A DNA stretch of 64,000 bases from Oscillospiraceae bacterium (GTDB lineage Bacteria; Bacillota; Clostridia; Oscillospirales; UBA644), in assembly GCA_902783255.1 (NCBI GenBank), contig CACZQB010000058.1:62001-126000 (forward strand), written 5' to 3'. The translations under genes were made by a program, and so were the position numbers. Below, in pieces: positions 63,738-64,000 of the stretch. Position 1 is the stretch's first letter. Every line of letters starts with the position of its first letter. A model generated the notes under the pieces. The model made no database searches, was not told the origin of the DNA, and saw only the letters and a list, made by a program, of their open reading frames with translations.

Positions 63738-64000
63738 ATGAGAAATATTCTTCTGATCGTTTGCGATGAAATGAGGGGCGACTGTCTCGGAATTTCGGGT
63801 CATCCCGATGTAAAGACCCCATATCTTGATTCTCTGGCTCTTTCCGGGCTTCGCTTCGATAATGCATACAGCGCTTGTCCATCGTGTATCCCCGCCAGAG
63901 CTGCACTCATGACAGGAATGTCTCAACATCATACGGGTAGGGTAGGGTATCAGGACGGTATTCGCTGGAATTATGCTCATACTCTCGCCGGCGAACTTAC
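63738..64000 (+). CDS. Sulfatase, N-terminal part (runs off the window)
   Basis: The open frame begins MRNILLIVCDEMRGDCLGIS and has no stop before the window end (88 residues visible). D10 is the metal-binding Asp, and C50-I-P-A-R54 matches the sulfatase motif C-x-P-x-R. The Cys is turned to formylglycine by an anaerobic maturase (anSME), needed elsewhere in the genome. The segment TPYLDSLALSGLRFDNAYSA also fits the family. There is no signal peptide, so the substrate is likely imported. An ACGGAG site precedes the ATG. A terminator ends just upstream, leaving little room for a promoter. Confidence 0.9.
   Translation, partial: MRNILLIVCDEMRGDCLGISGHPDVKTPYLDSLALSGLRFDNAYSACPSCIPARAALMTGMSQHHTGRVGYQDGIRWNYAHTLAGEL

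Overview
The window reads as a chromosomal segment of an anaerobic, fermentative Clostridia-type Firmicute, probably a gut or rumen member of the Oscillospiraceae/Christensenellales sort. The evidence is the Firmicute-specific gene families (YerC, DUF4364, TrmK–Nif3, G5–3D wall protein, DUF368, BMP-type nucleoside transporter), AGGAGG-like ribosome binding sites, intrinsic terminators, TPP and lysine riboswitches, and SigA-type promoters. All fifteen promoters I could call have a spacer of exactly 17 nt. I see no rRNA, tRNA, insertion sequence, integrase, phage gene or CRISPR array. Coding density is high and most intergenic gaps are explained by promoters and terminators.

Layout. 1–4.4 kb (+): end of a FemAB-like gene, a DUF368 lipid carrier transporter, an ABC-F ATPase and hemW. 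4.4–10.4 kb (-): one operon read from a promoter at 10.4 kb, with a D,D-carboxypeptidase, yerC, rseP, ispG, pyrD and birA, ending at a bidirectional terminator at 4.4 kb. 10.4–12.2 kb (+): a membrane protein and mreB. 12.2–15.8 kb (-): a vWA protein, a CDF cation exporter, a degenerate macro-domain protein with a conserved C-terminal helical module, and a zinc-ribbon membrane protein. 15.8–16.7 kb (+): TPP riboswitch and thiT. 16.7–22.5 kb (-): DUF4364, an orphan sugar-binding lipoprotein, a GH127 beta-L-arabinofuranosidase and ribulokinase, with galK divergent. 23.8–26.9 kb: a wall amidase (-), then a DHHW protein and an ECF S component (+). 26.9–32.6 kb (-): xpt plus a complete BMP-type nucleoside ABC transporter. 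32.7–37.9 kb: fucI (-) diverging from a DUF4838 protein and a second orphan sugar-binding lipoprotein (+). 37.9–41.1 kb (-): queA, tgt and a secreted protein. 41.1–46.5 kb (+): lysine riboswitch, asd-dapA-dapB, a free-standing ACT regulatory protein and a second GH127-superfamily enzyme. 46.6–47.7 kb (-): a secreted CBM9-like protein. 48–62.3 kb (+): a long run of closely spaced genes starting with a class A PBP, then a glycan module (GH29 fucosidase, LamG surface protein, SIS isomerase, ROK kinase homologue, PIG-L deacetylase, third sugar-binding lipoprotein), then DUF1858–trmK–nif3. 62.5–64 kb (+): a G5/3D wall protein and the start of a sulfatase that runs off the window.

How it fits together. 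Two themes dominate: cell-wall growth (FemAB, DUF368, MreB, PBP1A, D,D-carboxypeptidase, amidase, 3D protein, diaminopimelate synthesis) and dismantling of complex plant or host glycans. The second theme has enzymes for L-arabinose, L-fucose, galactose, probably N-acetylated amino sugars, and sulfate esters. The binding lipoproteins lie next to these enzymes but no sugar ABC permeases are present, so uptake must use permeases encoded elsewhere. The best candidate for an undescribed pathway is the fucosidase–LamG–SIS–ROK–PIG-L–lipoprotein block at 51.8–60.6 kb.
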